Positions 34,837-43,644 of a stretch of 64,000 nucleotides of DNA are shown piece by piece. A model generated the notes under the pieces. The model had not been told where the DNA came from. It was given only the letters and a program-made list of their open reading frames with translations, and ran no database searches. The stretch is from Adonisia turfae CCMR0081 (lineage in GTDB: Bacteria > Cyanobacteriota > Cyanobacteriia > Phormidesmidales > Phormidesmidaceae): contig NZ_QXHD01000004.1 in assembly GCF_011009555.1 (NCBI RefSeq), positions 6,904,585-6,968,584 of the forward strand, given 5' to 3'. Position 1 is the first letter of the stretch, and each line of letters opens with the position of its first letter. The position numbers were made by a program, and so were the translations under genes.

Positions 34837-35583
34837 ATGGTTTCTTGCATAGAAGCGCAATCGTTGACGCACTTGCAATCGGTTGAACGAATTACGTTTG
34901 ACCCCAGTCAGTTAGATTTAGCTGAACTCAATCGTCGATTTGAATCAGCGAGTCCTCAAGAAATTTTGGCATGGGCTATCGCCACGGTTCCTAATCTGGT
35001 TCAGATGACGTCCTTTAGCATGCTGGCGGTGACCCACATGCTTTATCACGAGCTCAAGGCAGAGATTCCCGTTATTTTTCTCGATACACTCCATCTTTTC
35101 CCAGAAACCCTAACAACTGCCGAGCAAGCACGGTCCCTTTATAACCTCAAGCTCCATACCTATAAAACAGCCGCCAACCGTGAGGAGTTTATTGCCCTCT
35201 ATGGCGATCGTCTGTGGGAAAAAGATGTTAATCGATTTCACGACTTAACCAAGGTAAAACCCATGGAACGGGCCTTCGATGAGCTTTCTGTCCAAGCCTG
35301 GATTACTGGCCGTCGTCGCGATCAGTCAGCCACACGGAAAAACATGCCCTTTTTGGAGCGTGATCAGGCTGGACGCATCAAGATTAATCCCCTGGCCCAC
35401 TGGACACACAAAGATTTGTGGCGATACACCTTTGCCCATGGCATTTTATACAATCCGCTACATGATCAGGGTTACACCAGCATTGGCGATCAGCCATTAA
35501 CCACTAAGGTGCACGCTGGCGAAGATGAGCGTGCCGGTCGTTGGCGCGGCAGTATCAAAACTGAATGCGGCATTCATACATAG
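34837..35583 (+). CDS. cysH: Phosphoadenosine phosphosulfate reductase
   Basis: 248 residues. The PP-loop ATP-pyrophosphatase-like fold is seen in MTSFSMLAVTHMLYHELK, VIFLDTLHLFPET, KVKPMERAF and ITGRRRDQSATR, and the protein ends in KTECGIHT with the catalytic Cys. The CC...CxxC iron-sulfur cysteines of the APS-reducing type are absent, so the substrate is PAPS and thioredoxin is the likely electron donor. It supplies sulfite to cysteine synthesis. It stands alone, starting with ATG at 34837, 129 bp from the divergent glutaredoxin-like gene. A short hairpin with stems AGACT/AGTCT follows the stop at about 35608-35620. Confidence 0.93.
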   Translation: MVSCIEAQSLTHLQSVERITFDPSQLDLAELNRRFESASPQEILAWAIATVPNLVQMTSFSMLAVTHMLYHELKAEIPVIFLDTLHLFPETLTTAEQARSLYNLKLHTYKTAANREEFIALYGDRLWEKDVNRFHDLTKVKPMERAFDELSVQAWITGRRRDQSATRKNMPFLERDQAGRIKINPLAHWTHKDLWRYTFAHGILYNPLHDQGYTSIGDQPLTTKVHAGEDERAGRWRGSIKTECGIHT

Positions 35584-35787
35584 AACTATTCATTAACTAG
35601 CAATAGATAGACTCATAGTCTGTCCATATAGGGTTGTTTCATAGATCGCCCCCATGTGGACAAATCTTTATGTATTCCGAAATTTTTCAGCCATGTAGTG
35701 TTGTAAAAGCCATAGCTAACTGATATTTCAGCCCAGACACATCCAAAAATCCACGGGCTAACATCTACGTAGAACAGGCATACACTT

Positions 35788-37365
35788 ATGGAAACCTCAA
35801 GTACTTTAGTCGGAAAACTCTGGCGGAGCTCATCCGCAGGTGGCGGTGGTGGCAAAGCTTTCTCAGATATCAATTGGCCTCCCGCAGGCAGTGATCAGAT
35901 TTTTGCCCAGCAGGCAAACCCCGTCGAAGTTAGAGTACGGGTCGGTCGGTATGTCGACCAAGTCCAAATGATTTGGGAACATTATGAGCACCCTGCCCGT
36001 GGCGGAGACGGATCAACGCTTCAATCCTTCGTTCTGAATGCCAACGAATATATTACTAACGTTAGACTGACAGGCAGCCGTTATGTCGGTTCTATAGAGT
36101 TTATTACCAACCAAGGGCGCAACATCCTCTTTGGTAAACAACCCAATACGGTTATTGATTTAGAGGTTCCCGCAAACCACCAGGTTGTTGGCTTTTATGG
36201 CCAAAGTGGACGATGGATCGACCAGCTGGGTGTTATTGCGGTGCCTGTCAGTGGTCAAACTATTGGTAAACCTAAGCCGCCTCAGGTTCCTAACCCTGAA
36301 CGTCCATCGGACTCCTTGCTGGGCAAACTTCCTCGAGCTGGCATTGAGTTAATCAAGGAGTTTGAGGGCTACGCTAAGGCGCTATCGGATGGTCGGGCTC
36401 AAGCCTATGCCGATCCGCTCAAGGGCTGGGCACTGCCTACTATTGGCTATGGCACTACTCGCTATCCTGACGGTGTTCCCGTCAAGCAAGGTGACATTAT
36501 TAACAAGGATCAAGCAGAAGAATATCTCATCGACCATGTGGATAAGTCCTGCCGCAAAGCCTTAGAGAAAATTCCCACATGGAACCGTATGAATATCAAC
36601 CAGCGTGGGGCGCTTTATAGCTTTGCCTATAACCTGGGTTCTGGTTTTTATCGCGGCTATAATTTTGAATCCATTACACGCGTCTGTGATTCTCCCGAGC
36701 AGTGGAATGATCATCGCTGGATAGAAGCCCAATTTGTGAAGTACAGAAATCCGGGCACATCGGTCGAAGAAGGTCTGCGTCGCCGTCGTTTAGCAGAGGC
36801 GGCTTTGTTCTGCAAAAAGGTGACCTCAGCGGCACCCAACTGGGACGATGATCATGATGAAGCGGGTGAAGCAGGCGATCGCAAACCAGAAGAACGGTTA
36901 GATCGTATTGTTCGCGATGTCGCTGGAAAGCAGCCCGTCGGTGCGGGACTGACCCCAGAGATGTCCTTTGACACGCTAATTACTCCCCATATAACCTATG
37001 GAGAATTTGCACTTTATGAGGAATCACGACGCTTTCGGCATGGTTTTCAGTGCAAGACAGCCTATGAGATCGCGGTGTTCCTTGAGAAATGCCGTGACTA
37101 CTTTGGGGGTAATCCACTGGTGATCACCTCAGGTTATCGTCCTCCCAGCATTAATGCCAAAGTGGGTGGTGCTCGACGGTCTGAGCACCTATACGATGCG
37201 CCAGATACGGGTGCGGTGGATTTCTACATCAAAAACGTTAGCGTCTATGAGGTGGAGGCTTGGTGTGACCAACAATATCCCCACAGTATTGGCTACGGTG
37301 CCAAAAAAGGATTTGTCCATCTAGGGATGCGACCAGGTAAACCGCGTGTTCGGTGGGTTTATTGA
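35788..37365 (+). CDS. Jacalin lectin-GH24 lysozyme-M15 peptidase fusion
   Basis: 525 residues with three domains and no signal peptide. Residues about 15-155 form a jacalin-type beta-prism lectin (AGGGGGKAFSDI, then NILFGKQPNT and VVGFYGQSGRWIDQLGVI). Residues about 180-345 are a phage-type GH24 lysozyme: LIKEFEGYAKALSDGRAQAY with the likely catalytic Glu193, PTIGYGTTRYPDG with Thr, and the SFAYNLGSGF helix. Residues about 385-525 are an M15-type peptidase with SEHLYDAPDTGAVDF (zinc His and Asp) and GFVHLGM (His). It would bind a glycan and cut both the sugar and peptide strands of peptidoglycan. No holin or phage gene is nearby. The start ATG at 35788 lacks a clear ribosome-binding site; a PLP decarboxylase follows 38 bp downstream. 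Confidence 0.87.
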   Translation: METSSTLVGKLWRSSSAGGGGGKAFSDINWPPAGSDQIFAQQANPVEVRVRVGRYVDQVQMIWEHYEHPARGGDGSTLQSFVLNANEYITNVRLTGSRYVGSIEFITNQGRNILFGKQPNTVIDLEVPANHQVVGFYGQSGRWIDQLGVIAVPVSGQTIGKPKPPQVPNPERPSDSLLGKLPRAGIELIKEFEGYAKALSDGRAQAYADPLKGWALPTIGYGTTRYPDGVPVKQGDIINKDQAEEYLIDHVDKSCRKALEKIPTWNRMNINQRGALYSFAYNLGSGFYRGYNFESITRVCDSPEQWNDHRWIEAQFVKYRNPGTSVEEGLRRRRLAEAALFCKKVTSAAPNWDDDHDEAGEAGDRKPEERLDRIVRDVAGKQPVGAGLTPEMSFDTLITPHITYGEFALYEESRRFRHGFQCKTAYEIAVFLEKCRDYFGGNPLVITSGYRPPSINAKVGGARRSEHLYDAPDTGAVDFYIKNVSVYEVEAWCDQQYPHSIGYGAKKGFVHLGMRPGKPRVRWVY

Positions 37366-37403
37366 TTACCCTGGTAAAGCACCTTCAATAAACAACTGAT
37401 ACG

Positions 37404-38852
37404 GTGGATTTTTCGGCCTTGCCGACAACGGCATTTATTCGTCCTGATGGAAAAAATCGGGATGCGATCGCAACTCTCTTACATCAAGTAGTCGATCTAC
37501 TGGTTGAAACCATGGCTCAGGCAACGGAGCGTTCTCCGTTGCCTGAGCCTTTGCTTACAGAGGATTATGGCTGGGCCAAATTAGCCAAGGCGTCCGTGGA
37601 TGTTCAACAGCTCTTGATAGAAGTCCAAACTCACCTCCACCACTCCATGAATGCCGCCCATCCAGGCTACATCAGCCACATGGACTCCATTCCATCCACC
37701 ATGTCAGTGATTGCCGATCTGCTGGTGGCTGCCCTCAACAACAATATGTTGAGTGTGGAAATGTCGCCCGTTTTCTCCCGGTTAGAAATTCTTGTTTTAA
37801 AGCAAGTGGCCCAGTTGTTTGGTCTGGGTCCTCAAGCCAACGGTGTTTTGGTGAGCGGCGGCAGTCTTGCTAATCTACAGGCTCTCATCGTGGCACGGAA
37901 TGCAGCCTTCAATGCTCTCGACCATGGCATTACGCAAGTAAAACAGCCCGTTTTCTTCGTCTCAGAAGTCGCCCACACTTCGTTTAAAAAGGCAGCCATG
38001 GTCATGGGTTTAGGCACTAAGGCGGCAATTCCTGTAGCCACCCATCAGAATTCTCAAATTGACATCACCGATCTAAAAACTAAGCTCATCCAAGCCAAGG
38101 CCAATGGTCAGCAGCCCTTTGCCATTGTTGCCACCGCTGGCACAACCGTCACAGGCAGCATCGACCCCATTGCAGAAATGGCCCATATCGCCAATCTGCA
38201 CCAGCTTTGGTTTCATGTGGATGCAGCCTATGGCGGAGCGCTGATGTTTTCAGATCGTCATCAATCTCAGCTAGCAGGCATCGAACAGGCCAACTCAGTC
38301 ACCTTTAACCCACAAAAGTGGCTGTATGTGGCGAAAACCTGCGCTATCGTCATGTTTCGTCAATTCGATCAGCTCCAGGAGTATTTTCGAGTATTAGCCC
38401 CTTACATGAACGATCACAACGACTGGCCAAATCTAGGAGAACTGACGGTGCAAGGAACACGCCATCCTGACATTCTTAAGCTTTGGCTATCACTGCAGCA
38501 CATTGGTCGAAACGGCTACAGTGCCATCATTGACCACAACTATGCATTAACCCAAACCTTTACCTCAGCTGTGAAAGAACGCCCCTTTCTGACTCTGGCC
38601 AGCGAGCCGCAAATGAACCTGATCTGTTTTCGCTCAGAACCCAACACCGTGCCCATCGAAAAGCAAGACCAGTGGAATCACTCGCTGCAACAGTGGCTTT
38701 TAAAACAAGGCAATACCTGCTTATCTTTGCCAGTATATCGAGGCCAGCGATGGCTCAAGGCAGTTTTACTCAACCCGTTTACCACCAACGAACACATCGA
38801 TAAGTTATTTGCTGATATAGACAGCTATCACACAACTCAGGCAGAACTATAG
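37404..38852 (+). CDS. Group II PLP-dependent amino acid decarboxylase
   Basis: 482 residues from a GTG at 37404, without a clear ribosome-binding site. The PLP-binding motif is VTFNPQKWLYVAKT (Lys about 310), with HVDAAYGGALMF preceding it and GVLVSGGSLANLQALIVARN as the substrate loop. This is the family of glutamate, aromatic amino acid, aspartate and L-2,4-diaminobutyrate decarboxylases; the substrate cannot be told apart by eye. A perfect 36-bp hairpin (37514-37549) lies inside the coding region. The lysozyme/M15 fusion ends 38 bp upstream on the same strand, and an SbcD-like gene follows 70 bp downstream. Confidence 0.87.
   Translation: MDFSALPTTAFIRPDGKNRDAIATLLHQVVDLLVETMAQATERSPLPEPLLTEDYGWAKLAKASVDVQQLLIEVQTHLHHSMNAAHPGYISHMDSIPSTMSVIADLLVAALNNNMLSVEMSPVFSRLEILVLKQVAQLFGLGPQANGVLVSGGSLANLQALIVARNAAFNALDHGITQVKQPVFFVSEVAHTSFKKAAMVMGLGTKAAIPVATHQNSQIDITDLKTKLIQAKANGQQPFAIVATAGTTVTGSIDPIAEMAHIANLHQLWFHVDAAYGGALMFSDRHQSQLAGIEQANSVTFNPQKWLYVAKTCAIVMFRQFDQLQEYFRVLAPYMNDHNDWPNLGELTVQGTRHPDILKLWLSLQHIGRNGYSAIIDHNYALTQTFTSAVKERPFLTLASEPQMNLICFRSEPNTVPIEKQDQWNHSLQQWLLKQGNTCLSLPVYRGQRWLKAVLLNPFTTNEHIDKLFADIDSYHTTQAEL
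37514..37549. repeat. Perfect 16-bp inverted repeat inside the decarboxylase gene
   Basis: GGCTCAGGCAACGGAG (37514-37529), loop CGTT, CTCCGTTGCCTGAGCC (37534-37549). All 16 pairs match. It is in frame within the N-terminal part of the decarboxylase and codes for part of AQATERSPLPEP. Confidence 0.7.
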
Positions 38853-38922
38853 CTGTAACCCTTGACGTTCTGAACTAGGACAAAGATACTGATAGCGATC
38901 GCACGTCTTAGTCACACCCCCC

Positions 38923-40227
38923 ATGGTTAAGGTTCTCCATCTCTCAGATATCCATATGGGTAGTGGCTTTAGCCATGGGCACATTAACCCCGAAACTGGA
39001 CTAAATACCCGTTTAGAAGATTTTGTTACCACCCTCAGTCGCTGCATTGATCGAGCTCTCAGTGACCCCGTCGATCTAGTCCTGTTCGGCGGCGATGCTT
39101 TTCCAGATGCCACACCACCCCCTATAGTGCAGCAAGCCTTTGCACAACAGTTTCAGCGATTAGTCCATGCCCATATTCCGACTGTGTTGTTAGTCGGCAA
39201 CCACGACCAGCATTCCCAAGGAATGGGCGGTGCCAGTCTCTGCATTTATCGCACTTTGGGAGTCCCTGACATTATTGTCGGCGACAGTTTAACCACTCAC
39301 CGCATTGAGACCCAGGCAGGGCCTATTCAGGTGGTCACCCTGCCCTGGCTTACCCATTCCACCCTACTCACCCGTCCCGAAACCGAAGGATTATCCCTAG
39401 GTGATGTCAATGAGCTCATGCTTGACCGTTTACGAGTTGCCTTAGAAGGAGAGATTCGTCAGCTAGCTCCCAACATTCCCAGCATTCTGTTAGCACACCT
39501 GATGACGGATACCGCTCGCTATGGTGCTGAAAAGTTTTTAGCTGTTGGTAAAGGCTTTACCGTGCCCATGGCACTGCTAGCTCGTCCCTGTTTTGACTAT
39601 GTCGCCCTCGGTCACGTGCACAAGCATCAAATCCTTTGCCAAGAACCTTTGGTAGTCTACCCAGGCAGCATTGAACGGGTAGACTTTAGCGAAGAAAAAG
39701 AAGACAAAGGATTCGTACTAGCAGACATACATCCTGGGCAAACGTCGATCGAGTTCTGCCCTTTGCCCGTACGTGCCTTTAAAACCTTAAATATTGATCT
39801 TTCCAAAACAGACACCCCCCAACAACATCTGGAAGACAAGCTAGCCAACACTGACATTGCCGACGCCGTTGTACGTTTAGCCTATAAATTAAACCCGGCT
39901 CAAATTGATCAAATTGACCATACTGCCCTACATCAGGCGTTGTCCCATACCCATTCCTACACCATTCATCCCGAGCTCGTTAGCCAACTCACCCGCCCTC
40001 GTCTACCCGAGCTCACATCGGACAACACCCGTGACCCCCTGGGCGCTCTGCAAACCTATTTAGCCAATCGTGACGACTTGACTGAGTTGGCCGACGACAT
40101 GCTGCTAGCGGCCCAAACATTACTCAATGATGATAAACATCACCCAGATTCAGTAGATCTGGAGGCTGTGGACACAGAGGCTGTAGCCATTGATGAGCTA
40201 CAAAATCAGCAGCTCAGACTGCTATAG
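38923..40227 (+). CDS. SbcD/Mre11-like DNA repair exonuclease
   Basis: 434 residues. The calcineurin-type phosphoesterase motifs are in order: LHLSDIHMGSG (Asp, His), LFGGDAFPD (GD), LLVGNHDQHS (GNHD), LLAHLMTDT (His) and GHVHKHQ (GHxH), within about 5-265. The C-terminal 160 residues form the cap region. It is the nuclease half of an SbcCD/Mre11-Rad50 pair that trims hairpins and protein-blocked ends; the Rad50/SbcC gene is not adjacent, and the SMC in this window is the chromosomal one. The start is ATG at 38923. It is convergent with the M28 peptidase gene. Confidence 0.88.
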   Translation: MVKVLHLSDIHMGSGFSHGHINPETGLNTRLEDFVTTLSRCIDRALSDPVDLVLFGGDAFPDATPPPIVQQAFAQQFQRLVHAHIPTVLLVGNHDQHSQGMGGASLCIYRTLGVPDIIVGDSLTTHRIETQAGPIQVVTLPWLTHSTLLTRPETEGLSLGDVNELMLDRLRVALEGEIRQLAPNIPSILLAHLMTDTARYGAEKFLAVGKGFTVPMALLARPCFDYVALGHVHKHQILCQEPLVVYPGSIERVDFSEEKEDKGFVLADIHPGQTSIEFCPLPVRAFKTLNIDLSKTDTPQQHLEDKLANTDIADAVVRLAYKLNPAQIDQIDHTALHQALSHTHSYTIHPELVSQLTRPRLPELTSDNTRDPLGALQTYLANRDDLTELADDMLLAAQTLLNDDKHHPDSVDLEAVDTEAVAIDELQNQQLRLL

Positions 40228-40251
40228 ATGTCCAATCATCACATTCAATCA

Positions 40252-41106
40252 TTACAGTTGAGCAATGCATTGCCCCAACCCCAGACAAACCTGGGTCAAA
40301 AACTCTAGATCCAACGTTTCAAAGGTGTCTGTTGCAGCGTGGTAGTGAGGATTACGTAAATCAGCTGTATCCGTCACCATGATGGCGTTATAACCAGCAT
40401 CCCAAAAGGGAGCATGATCACTGCGACGGGTCATAGGCAAAGGCAATCCTCGATTCATCATGGGCAACCAAGCGCAGTCAACGCCCGCTACATTGAAAGA
40501 CCGATTCAATCGCCACAACTGAGGCAGCGCCTGCCAATTACCGATGAGAGCAATAAAGTCTCCTGTCTTGGGGTAGATGTACTTCAAAGATTCTAAAGGG
40601 TAAGCCTGGCTTGGCTGGTCAGATACCGACTGTTTGACACAATATCCAAGCATCTCCAAAGACAGCATGAGATGAATGGGCAGCCCATTCAGTTCTTTTA
40701 CATAGGCTTTACTACCCAACAAGCCATATTCTTCTAAATCAAACGCCACTAAACGCACAGGTCGCCGTGGCGGCCGGCAAGAGAATCGGCGCGCTAGTTC
40801 CAATAAAACAGCCAGTCCAGTGGCATTATCATCAGCACCGGGGCAGCCAGGCACTGTGTCGTAGTGGGCACCAATAACCACAGGTGCCCGTGACGGTTGG
40901 TACCCCGGCAAGTCAAGACAGAAGTTAAAATGCTCCTTACCTTGTACCCTGAAACCCATGACAGTGATAGCCCCACATAGGCTTAACTGGGTGCGGAGGT
41001 AGTGCCGCGCATAGTGATAACCTTGCGTGGCAATGTAGGGATCTCGCTGACGAATTAGCTCTTTAAGGTGAGCAATTAATCGTTCTCTAACCCCATCATT
41101 CCCCAT
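40252..41106 (-). CDS. M28-family zinc peptidase
   Basis: 284 residues, no evident signal peptide. Zinc ligands appear in order: GAHYDTVPGCPGADDNATG (His and bridging Asp), FDLEEYGLLGSKAY (catalytic Glu pair), then SDHAPFWDAG (His) near the C-terminus. This is the aminopeptidase/glutamine cyclotransferase M28 group, probably an aminopeptidase. The ATG start at 41106 is clear. It is convergent with the SbcD-like gene, with 24 bp between stops. Confidence 0.87.
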   Translation of the reverse strand: MGNDGVRERLIAHLKELIRQRDPYIATQGYHYARHYLRTQLSLCGAITVMGFRVQGKEHFNFCLDLPGYQPSRAPVVIGAHYDTVPGCPGADDNATGLAVLLELARRFSCRPPRRPVRLVAFDLEEYGLLGSKAYVKELNGLPIHLMLSLEMLGYCVKQSVSDQPSQAYPLESLKYIYPKTGDFIALIGNWQALPQLWRLNRSFNVAGVDCAWLPMMNRGLPLPMTRRSDHAPFWDAGYNAIMVTDTADLRNPHYHAATDTFETLDLEFLTQVCLGLGQCIAQL

Positions 41107-41494
41107 ACCTATCCTCAGTTGCCATTTCTACCTGTCAAGCCGATTTTCATGAATATGAGCTATTTTATTGACAGCAAAGATTAATTTTACTTATTTTTTT
41201 AAGCAAAATATTGGTATCTAATTTCATGGCAATTCCCAACAGACCTAGTTCTTCACCCGTTCATTTTTCCTGATATTGCCTTTTCAGTTATTAATGAGTC
41301 GATGACAGAAAGTATTAATACTAAGAACAGACTGTATACTGAACGGACTGTAATTTTAGATACAATACCTGGCCAGAGGGTAGAGTTATTTCCTAATTTT
41401 TTCTGGCACCAGCTACCGTCTATGTTGAAATTACGGTTTCACACCAGGTCTGGGAGCTGGTTCTTTAGTAAAGTGTTCATCTGTAAGCTCTTTT
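41107..41494. other. AT-rich intergenic region before the RlpA-like gene
   Basis: 388 bp. I see no confident promoter, hairpin or RNA. A 66-codon frame from 41302 overlaps the next gene and has no recognisable features; I treat it as chance. The region is unusually AT-rich near 41160-41230. Confidence 0.4.
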
Positions 41495-42670
41495 ATGTTT
41501 GATGTACCGGTTCTTGAAGTAACCGTATCTTCAGCGCCCGCGCTTACTAATGGTGTAAGCCGAACTAATCAAATCACCCTACAGAAACCAACCATTTCTT
41601 CGGGTTTGCTCGAAACCCTAGCTGTATTATTACCTCAGCAAGTTCGCCAACAGTCACACGTCTTCGCTGAAGCATTACCGACCGACTCCGACCAAATTAA
41701 AACCCTACTGCCTGATAGGTCCTTTCAACTGTTGGAGCCTCTAAATTTAGCCTATGGGGCTGAATCTCTTGAGCAAGCATTTGCAACTAGCTCCCTCAGC
41801 AATCCTTTATCACAAATTGAGGCTGCCAGTACAACCTCATCATCAGATATTCCTTCCATAGCAGCGCAAACTCCTGAGTTTGGCAAAACGCAAGCTAGCC
41901 AGAATTCATCCACTAGCACCACTACTAATCCAGTGGTTGCAGAACCGGAAAGTCCAACCCCAGTGATGCCTAGACAGGAATTGCAGCAGTGTGTTGATAT
42001 TCCTTACGCCGCCCCTCAGGGCACTGCGACGTTACAGGTTTTACTGCGAGGGAATGTCATTGGCGCAGTCAACAGCACAAACGACACTGAGCAGGTGGCC
42101 CAGAGCCTGCAAGCAATGCTGGTCGATGAGCCCATCAATCCTCATGAAATAGCACCTGTTTTAGGTAGCCCTCAACCCGCCATTCGTTTAAGCAGTGACA
42201 TCTTGCTGAAGATACTAACCCAGGAGAATAGGGACGATGTTTCTGTAGATAGTGCCTTGGCATTAAGCAACGAATGGGCAGCCATTGCTTGGAGCGACCA
42301 CCTGCGTCAGAAAATGGGTGCAGCCCCGTTAGACGCTGGCACAATTCAGTTAATGTTTAAGGGATTAAAGCCTTCTGAACAAGAGCTCAATGGCATTGCA
42401 TCTTGGTATGGCCCCTATTTCCATGGTCGCTTAACGGCCAATGGAGAGACCTTTGATCAAAATACTTTGACCGCAGCCCACAAATCCTTACCGTTCAATA
42501 CCATTCTGCAAGTCCGTAATTTGAACAATAATCGGACAGTGGTTGTGCGCATTAACGATCGAGGACCTTACATTGGTAAACGTTCCTTGGATTTATCTAA
42601 GGCAGCTGCCCAATGTTTGGGCAGCGACAAGGTCGGCGTCATTCCTTATGAAGCTGTACTCTTAGAGTGA
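41495..42670 (+). CDS. RlpA-like double-psi beta-barrel protein
   Basis: 391 residues. Residues about 300-390 are an RlpA/DPBB domain: NGIASWYGPYFHGRLTANGE, TAAHKSLPFNTILQVRNL and VVRINDRGPYIGKRSLDLSK with the Asp of RINDRGPY. Family knowledge: RlpA is an exported, often septal, lytic transglycosylase. The 300 residues before it are low complexity, Ser/Thr/Pro-rich, without a recognisable domain. There is no signal peptide or lipobox, and an in-frame stop at 41426 prevents a longer start, which is odd for this family. It may be a truncated or mis-started gene, or a cytosolic copy. It is convergent with the ferredoxin gene. Confidence 0.8.
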   Translation: MFDVPVLEVTVSSAPALTNGVSRTNQITLQKPTISSGLLETLAVLLPQQVRQQSHVFAEALPTDSDQIKTLLPDRSFQLLEPLNLAYGAESLEQAFATSSLSNPLSQIEAASTTSSSDIPSIAAQTPEFGKTQASQNSSTSTTTNPVVAEPESPTPVMPRQELQQCVDIPYAAPQGTATLQVLLRGNVIGAVNSTNDTEQVAQSLQAMLVDEPINPHEIAPVLGSPQPAIRLSSDILLKILTQENRDDVSVDSALALSNEWAAIAWSDHLRQKMGAAPLDAGTIQLMFKGLKPSEQELNGIASWYGPYFHGRLTANGETFDQNTLTAAHKSLPFNTILQVRNLNNNRTVVVRINDRGPYIGKRSLDLSKAAAQCLGSDKVGVIPYEAVLLE

Positions 42671-42722
42671 GCGCCAAAAGCACTAACAGAGTAGCTGTCT
42701 GTCACCCATAAGTCTTGATTAC

Positions 42723-42764
42723 TAGCTGCCACCTGGTGGATGAGGGATCACCAAGTGGTGGCTA
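42723..42764 (+). terminator. Long imperfect hairpin between RlpA-like and ferredoxin genes
   Basis: TAGCTGCCACCTGGTG (42723-42738) pairs with CACCAAGTGGTGGCTA (42749-42764) over a 10-base loop, with three mismatches, some possibly G-U in RNA. It sits between two convergent stops and could end both transcripts. Confidence 0.55.
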
Positions 42765-42765
42765 C

Positions 42766-43008
42766 TTACCAGGTGGGATCTACATAGAGATTAATAACAT
42801 AGGGAGACTGGGTCGCTGGAACAGCAGAGATACAGGCACAAATCGGTTCTTCTTGACCTTCCACATCAACTTCACAGGCATGACATGAGCCCATCAAGCA
42901 TCCAGTGGGTATGGTAACTCCAGCACGTTCTGCAACTTGTAAAATAGGTTCTCCTGGATTGGCCGAAACGGTGACGTTATCGGGCAAGAAATGAACCTCA
43001 ATACTCAT
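42766..43008 (-). CDS. Small plant-type 2Fe-2S ferredoxin domain protein
   Basis: 80 residues, shorter than the usual 97-99 of photosynthetic PetF. The cluster cysteines are present as GCLMGSCHACEVDV (C-x4-C-x2-C) and CACIS further on, and the fold ends VINLYVDPTW. This compact form is likely a soluble one-electron carrier; electron partners are unknown. It has ATG at 43008. A hypothetical gene lies 55 bp upstream on the same strand. Confidence 0.85.
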   Translation of the reverse strand: MSIEVHFLPDNVTVSANPGEPILQVAERAGVTIPTGCLMGSCHACEVDVEGQEEPICACISAVPATQSPYVINLYVDPTW

Positions 43009-43063
43009 AACCGTCCGTCAATATGAATTGCTAGGAGAGACATTAACAATCCTATCGCAAGAT

Positions 43064-43513
43064 TTATGGAGCGGGTTGAGCACTCCTGACTTGCATAGGT
43101 ATCATCTCTTTAGATGAATTGGCCTTCTCTAACGAGCCAGCATCGGTGGTTCCTGATTCTAAATAGCGCCGCTTGGTGTGCCACCAGTTCTGCATCTCCC
43201 TAGATAAAAGACTCATGTAGAGAGTCACCACAATGGGTTGGGCACGATATCCTTGGCCCACAATCTCAACACAGTAGGATGGATGACGCCTAGTCGCTAG
43301 ATCCACAATGAAGCGTCGACCAATGCGTCGCCAACTCGGCTCTTTGCCACGCCACTGTAGACGACAACAAGGCCAAGGCAATTGTTCACGGTCAAATAAT
43401 CGGCAACAGGGACCGATAACACGATAGGTGAGATGGGCCCCAGGGCTCTGAAAAATATGCCCCGTTGGCCAAGGATGCTCGCTGCCGGGCGGGGGAGATG
43501 AGGATACTATCAA
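43064..43513 (-). CDS. Cys/Arg-rich protein of unknown function
   Basis: 149 residues from a TTG at 43513, the only usable start before an in-frame TAG 13 codons upstream. The protein is soluble and basic, with GPCCRLFDREQLPWPCCRLQ (about 35-54) holding two CC pairs, suggestive of metal or disulfide. I do not recognise a named family. It has 55 bp to the ferredoxin gene downstream on the same strand, so it may be part of the same transcript. Confidence as a real gene is moderate, because start choice is weak but no stop breaks 150 codons. Confidence 0.55.
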   Translation of the reverse strand: MIVSSSPPPGSEHPWPTGHIFQSPGAHLTYRVIGPCCRLFDREQLPWPCCRLQWRGKEPSWRRIGRRFIVDLATRRHPSYCVEIVGQGYRAQPIVVTLYMSLLSREMQNWWHTKRRYLESGTTDAGSLEKANSSKEMIPMQVRSAQPAP

Positions 43514-43644
43514 CTGCCTGAGCGCAAAGAAACAAGTTCTATAACGTCTCTAACAATGCCATGAATTGTTATTACAAAACAATCATGTTGAAGACCCGCC
43601 TATGATTTAGAACAGTAGTGTAGGAAATTTTTCAGGAAAATTCT

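Noticed and set aside
35788-37365. Remnant prophage around the lysozyme fusion
   Set aside because: No holin, integrase, terminase or tail gene lies on either side; the flanks are cysH and a PLP decarboxylase.
41302-41502. 66-codon frame upstream of the RlpA-like gene
   Set aside because: It overlaps the RlpA-like start in another frame and has no signal peptide or family likeness that could explain the missing signal of RlpA.
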